A stretch of DNA of 64,000 nucleotides. Source: Akkermansia muciniphila (GTDB lineage Bacteria; Verrucomicrobiota; Verrucomicrobiia; Limisphaerales; BJHT01). The notes below the pieces were generated by a model, which had not been told where the DNA came from, searched no databases, and was given only the letters and a program-made list of their open reading frames with translations. The stretch's first letter is position 1. Each line of letters starts with the position of its first letter. The stretch is from NCBI GenBank assembly GCA_945861535.1, contig CAMAUZ010000015.1, positions 43,600 to 107,599 on the forward strand. Reading direction: 5' to 3'. Positions 60,428-64,000 of this stretch are shown here, one piece after another. A program made the position numbers and the translations under genes.

Positions 60428-63024
60428 AAACCACCCCCACGAATACCGCCGGCTTGCGCTTCCTCCTGATCACGGGCGTCGTGCTGCTTTGCCCATGCAT
60501 GCCGGCTCTTGGCGCAGCCGGTCAGGGAAACGCTTTCTTTGAATCCAAAGTGCTGCCGCTGCTCCAGCAGCGTTGCTTCGAGTGCCACTCGCACGCGAAG
60601 AAGATCAAAGGCGGGCTCGCGCTCGATTCTCGCAGCGGCTGGGTCAGCGGCGGCGACCACGGCCCGGCGATCAAACCGGGCGACGTCGAAAAGAGTCTGC
60701 TCATCAAGGCCGTGCGCCGCGTGGACGACAATCTCGCGATGCCGCCGAAGGACCGGCTGCCCGCCGCTGAATTGGCGATCCTCGAAGAATGGGTCAAGAG
60801 CGGCGCGCCCGATCCGCGTGGCGGCGGCAGTCCGGCCAAGGCCGTTTCCACCATCGACCTAAAGAAGGGGAAAAAGTTCTGGGCGTTTCAGCCGGTGGTG
60901 AATCCCACGCCGCCGGCGGTGAAGGACAAAGCGTGGGCGCTTGATCCGTTGGACCAGTTCATTCTCGCGAAGATCGAGCGCACCAAGCTGCGCCCGGTGA
61001 CGGATGCGGATCGTTACACCTGGCTGCGGCGCGTGAGCCTCGACCTCACGGGCCTCCCGCCGACGCCGGCCGAGATCAAAGAGTTCATTGACGACCGCTC
61101 GCCGCAGGCTTTTGAAAAGGTCGCGGACCGTTTGCTGAACTCCAAAGCGTTTGGAGAACGCTGGGCGCGGCACTGGCTCGATCTCACGGGTTACGCGGAC
61201 ATGATGGGCACGTCGAACGCGGTCTATGCCGAGCACGCGTGGCGGTATCGCGACTACCTCATCAATGCGTTCAATGCGGACAAGCCCTTCGACGAGTTCG
61301 TGCGCGAGCAAATCGCGGGTGATTTGATGCCCGCGAAATCCACCGAGGATCGCGCGGAGAACATCATCGCCACGGGCTTCCTCATGGTGGGCGACATCGA
61401 GATCGTGAATCCCGACAAGGCGAAGATGGAGACGGATCACATCGACACGCAGGTCGGCAAGATCGGGCAGGCGTTCATGGGCATGACGCTCAGTTGCGTG
61501 CGCTGCCACGATCACAAGTTCGATCCCATCGGAGTGGTGGACTACTACGGCATCGCCGGCACGCTGCGCAGTTCGCCCTCCTCACACAAGATGCCCGACA
61601 TGGGCGTGTGGAGCACTTTGAACAGCACCGTGCTGCCGGAGACGCCCGCACAACTCGACGCGCGGAAGAAGCTCGAAGCCGACAACCAGCAACGGATCGC
61701 GAGCCTCAAGGACGAGCAGAAGAAACTCACCGACGAGAAGGCCGACGTGACGAAACAACTCGCCGCACTCGGCAAAGCCACCTCGGCAACCGTGCAAGTC
61801 GCTGCCACCGACAACGCCGAACGTGAGGTCGCTTCCGCTCCGGAAGCCAAGCCCGCGAACGACAAAGACGCCCTCACCAAACGCCGCGACGAACTCGACG
61901 CGCAGATCAAGAAGCTCGCGGGTGACATCCACCACGCCGAGTTCTTCAAAGACAAAACCCCGCGCTCCTTCGCCATGGGCGATGGTCCCAAGCCCGCCGA
62001 CATGCCGATCTACGTGCGCGGCAATCCGTATGCGCCGAGCACCGTCGTGCCGCGCGGAGCCGTTCGTGTGGCCTCGTGGGATAAGTTCCCCGCCATCCCT
62101 GCGGGCCAAAGCGGACGCCTTCAGCTCGCCGACTGGCTGGCGGACAAACGCAACCCGCTCACCGCCCGCGTGACCGTGAACCGCATCTGGCAAAAGCTCT
62201 TCGGCACCGGCCTCGTGCCGAGCGTGGACTACTTCGGCGCCCGCGGCGATGTGCCGACGCATTCCGAGTTGCTCGACCACCTCGCCACGCGCTTCATGCA
62301 GGGCGGTTGGTCACAGAAGGCCTTCCTTCGCTCGCTCGTGCTCAGTCGCACCTATCGCCTCAGCAGTGCCAACGAAGCGGCGGCGATGAAGCTCGACCCC
62401 GAGAACAAACTCTACTGGCGCATGAACCGGCAGCGTCTCGACGCCGAGGCCATGCGCGATTCCCTGCTCGCCATCAGCGGCGAACTCACCCGCAACAGCG
62501 GCGGCCCCGCGCTCGTGATGGAGAATCCCGAGAACTGCGGCTCGCTCTCGCTCAAAGGCGTGAACCCGCCGAACTACAAGCACTCGAAGCCGCGTCCCTC
62601 GCAGGAGTTTGAGCGCACTCTTTACCTGCCCATCTTTCGCAGCGGCACCGCCGGGCCGGATCGTCTGCGAGCCTTTTTCGACTTCGTGGACCCCGCGATG
62701 ACCGCGGGCCAGCGCAGTCAAACAGTCGTCCCCACGCAGACGCTCTTCCTCCTCAGCAACGACCTCCTCCGCAAACGCGCCCAGGTGCTCGCCGACAAAC
62801 TCATCGCCGACGAAAAATCTCCCGACGCCCGCCTCGAAGCTCTCTGGCTCCGCGTCTTCAACCGCCCCATCACCACCGCCGAGCGCGACGACGCCCTCGC
62901 CTTCCTCGGCAGCGTTGAACCGCTCATCACTACCGTCAAAGGCCGCCCCGCCCTCGACTCCATCCAGTGGCGCGAACTCTGCCACAGCCTTCTCGCCTCC
63001 AACGAGTTCGTGTTTCGGCTGTAA
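60424..63024 (+). CDS. DUF1549/DUF1553 protein with N-terminal cytochrome c-like domain
   Basis: The 866-residue protein has a signal region (LRFLLITGVVLLCPCMPALG) and a PSCyt1 heme motif (RCFECHSH, about residues 53-60) with distal MPPKDRLP. DUF1549 follows ([59 protein letters not shown]), and DUF1553 (NPLTARVTVNRIWQKLFGTG; RLDAEAMRDSLLAISG; TVVPTQTLFLLSNDLL). Residues about 405-510 are a charged coiled coil rich in Lys/Glu (ASLKDEQKKLTDEKADVTKQ). It is a paralogue of the 8929 protein, but here no DUF1501 partner is adjacent inside the window; the sialate O-acetylesterase gene follows 46 bp later. Confidence 0.94.
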   Translation: MKTTPTNTAGLRFLLITGVVLLCPCMPALGAAGQGNAFFESKVLPLLQQRCFECHSHAKKIKGGLALDSRSGWVSGGDHGPAIKPGDVEKSLLIKAVRRVDDNLAMPPKDRLPAAELAILEEWVKSGAPDPRGGGSPAKAVSTIDLKKGKKFWAFQPVVNPTPPAVKDKAWALDPLDQFILAKIERTKLRPVTDADRYTWLRRVSLDLTGLPPTPAEIKEFIDDRSPQAFEKVADRLLNSKAFGERWARHWLDLTGYADMMGTSNAVYAEHAWRYRDYLINAFNADKPFDEFVREQIAGDLMPAKSTEDRAENIIATGFLMVGDIEIVNPDKAKMETDHIDTQVGKIGQAFMGMTLSCVRCHDHKFDPIGVVDYYGIAGTLRSSPSSHKMPDMGVWSTLNSTVLPETPAQLDARKKLEADNQQRIASLKDEQKKLTDEKADVTKQLAALGKATSATVQVAATDNAEREVASAPEAKPANDKDALTKRRDELDAQIKKLAGDIHHAEFFKDKTPRSFAMGDGPKPADMPIYVRGNPYAPSTVVPRGAVRVASWDKFPAIPAGQSGRLQLADWLADKRNPLTARVTVNRIWQKLFGTGLVPSVDYFGARGDVPTHSELLDHLATRFMQGGWSQKAFLRSLVLSRTYRLSSANEAAAMKLDPENKLYWRMNRQRLDAEAMRDSLLAISGELTRNSGGPALVMENPENCGSLSLKGVNPPNYKHSKPRPSQEFERTLYLPIFRSGTAGPDRLRAFFDFVDPAMTAGQRSQTVVPTQTLFLLSNDLLRKRAQVLADKLIADEKSPDARLEALWLRVFNRPITTAERDDALAFLGSVEPLITTVKGRPALDSIQWRELCHSLLASNEFVFRL

Positions 63025-63070
63025 GACAGTTGTTCAGGCAAATGAAACCCACCATCTCTTTGATCTAACC

Positions 63071-64000
63071 ATGAAAACACTGACCACACTCTCGCTGATC
63101 CTTCTTTTGTCTGCGTCCTATCTGGCGATGGCACAGGATGACAAAGCCGCCGCACGCGCGGCCCGACGCGCGGCTGCGAAAGCTGCGGAAACCACACAGG
63201 CGGCCAAGCCCGCTTCCGATGTCGCTGTTCCGGCCAAGACAGGCCTTCGCCTGCCGAGCTTGTTTGGCGACCACATGATTCTTCAGCAGAACATGAAGAA
63301 CACCATCTGGGGTTGGGCCGAGCCGAAGGAATCCATCACCGTGACGGCGAGTTGGGGTGCCACGGCCTCGGCGCAAGCGGGTGCGGATGGCGCGTGGAAG
63401 GTCTTCCTGGATACACCCGCGTTTGGCACGGGGCATTCGCTGAAAATCACCGGCTCGAAAACCATCGAGATCAAGGACGTGGCCATTGGCGAAGTGTGGC
63501 TCTGCGCCGGGCAGTCCAACATGGGCTGGTCGGTGGGCAACTCCGCGGAGGCGGAGCTGGAGGCGAAGGTCAACCTGCCGAACTACCGCATCTTCAAATC
63601 CGCCCGCGAGCACTGGCATGAGCCGCTGAAGGAGAAACGGGATCTTCTCGATCAATGGAAGCCCTGCAATCCGGAGTCCGCCGCCGAGACTTCCGTCGTG
63701 GCGTATAACTTTGGCAAGAAGCTCCATCTCGCGCTCAATGTGCCCGTCGGGATCATCCAGCAGGCTTATGCGGGCACACCGATTGAGGGCTGGTTGCCGT
63801 GGGAGGTTCAGCAGGACATCGCGCAATCAAAGCTGCAGAAGGAAGACATGGATCGCAGCGCCCAGCGTCAACTGACTGGCAAAGGCGAAAGCCGCGAGAA
63901 GGCGCTCCAGCAGTTCGAAAGCGAACTCGCTGATTACAACGCCAAGATCGCCGCAGGCGAGACCATGAAGAACCAGGCACGCGCGCTGCAACCTCCGACT
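63071..64000 (+). CDS. sialate O-acetylesterase-type protein (5' part; runs off window)
   Basis: A reading frame opens at ATG 63071 and stays open to the last base, so 310 residues are seen and the 3' end is missing. It has a signal peptide (MKTLTTLSLILLLSASYLAM), then an Ala/Lys-rich segment. From about residue 57 the sequence matches secreted sialate O-acetylesterases (SASA family): LPSLFGDHMILQQN, IWGWAEPKESITVTASWG, VWLCAGQSNMGW (nucleophile Ser) and VPVGIIQQAYAGTPIEGWLP. It is expected to remove acetyl groups from sialic or other sugars; the remaining catalytic Asp/His would lie beyond the window. It fits the sialidase-like genes upstream. Confidence 0.88.
   Translation, partial: MKTLTTLSLILLLSASYLAMAQDDKAAARAARRAAAKAAETTQAAKPASDVAVPAKTGLRLPSLFGDHMILQQNMKNTIWGWAEPKESITVTASWGATASAQAGADGAWKVFLDTPAFGTGHSLKITGSKTIEIKDVAIGEVWLCAGQSNMGWSVGNSAEAELEAKVNLPNYRIFKSAREHWHEPLKEKRDLLDQWKPCNPESAAETSVVAYNFGKKLHLALNVPVGIIQQAYAGTPIEGWLPWEVQQDIAQSKLQKEDMDRSAQRQLTGKGESREKALQQFESELADYNAKIAAGETMKNQARALQPPT

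Overview
The window is GC-rich chromosomal DNA that most resembles a free-living, polysaccharide-degrading member of the Verrucomicrobiota. This rests on gene content, not on a marker gene: DUF1501, DUF1549/DUF1553, DUF1592 and DUF1552 'Planctomycete-type cytochrome' proteins, a sulfatase, BNR sialidase-like proteins, a PmoA-like (DUF6807) protein, DUF4838, a sialate O-acetylesterase, and many dispersed palindromic repeats between genes. The exact class cannot be fixed from this sequence. There is no rRNA, CRISPR array, prophage or intact insertion sequence.

Layout. 1-6.1 kb is housekeeping: truA, trmL, hisC (minus), a tRNA-Val(UAC) gene (minus), a YkuD-type L,D-transpeptidase (minus) and argA (minus). 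6.8-11.5 kb is a DUF1501 plus DUF1549/DUF1553 pair. 11.8-13.8 kb is a translationally coupled sugar isomerase-like and Gfo/Idh/MocA oxidoreductase pair. 15.5-30.4 kb is a same-strand run: SDR dehydrogenase, second Gfo/Idh/MocA oxidoreductase, SDR-like epimerase, GNAT acetyltransferase, DapA-family aldolase, two tandem paralogous heparinase II/III-like secreted proteins and a GH42-like secreted protein. Together these look like a locus that cleaves an acidic polysaccharide and processes the products.

31.1-39.0 kb is a tightly coupled secreted operon (PmoA-like+TPR, TPR+DUF4838, sialidase-like, tandem-SGNH hydrolase) that looks less GC-rich than its flanks. Its last gene is split by an in-frame TAG. 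The two first genes carry the same TPR module at their adjoining ends. 39.3-43.8 kb holds a GYF/DUF4870 membrane protein, a possibly chimeric secreted protein, a sulfatase and a DUF4143 ATPase. 43.9-48.8 kb is a DUF1592/DUF1552 pair; the DUF1592 protein has an internal duplication and a palindromic repeat inside its coding sequence.

49.2-59.1 kb begins with an unusual FCD+AraC regulator, followed by a compact set: sialidase/GH32-43-like fusion, BASS-type transporter, APH-fold kinase, HpcH/HpaI aldolase, acetylxylan-esterase-like protein and metallophosphoesterase. This could be a complete hydrolyse-import-phosphorylate-cleave pathway and is the best candidate here for an undescribed system. 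59.4-64 kb holds a small secreted protein, a headless FCD fragment, a second DUF1549/DUF1553 protein and the start of a sialate O-acetylesterase that runs off the window.

Gene remnants (YhcG-like fragment, headless FCD domain, two signal-peptide-only stubs, a chimera) and repeats that invade coding ends show that the accessory part has been rearranged repeatedly. All functions are read from sequence motifs only; no database search was run.
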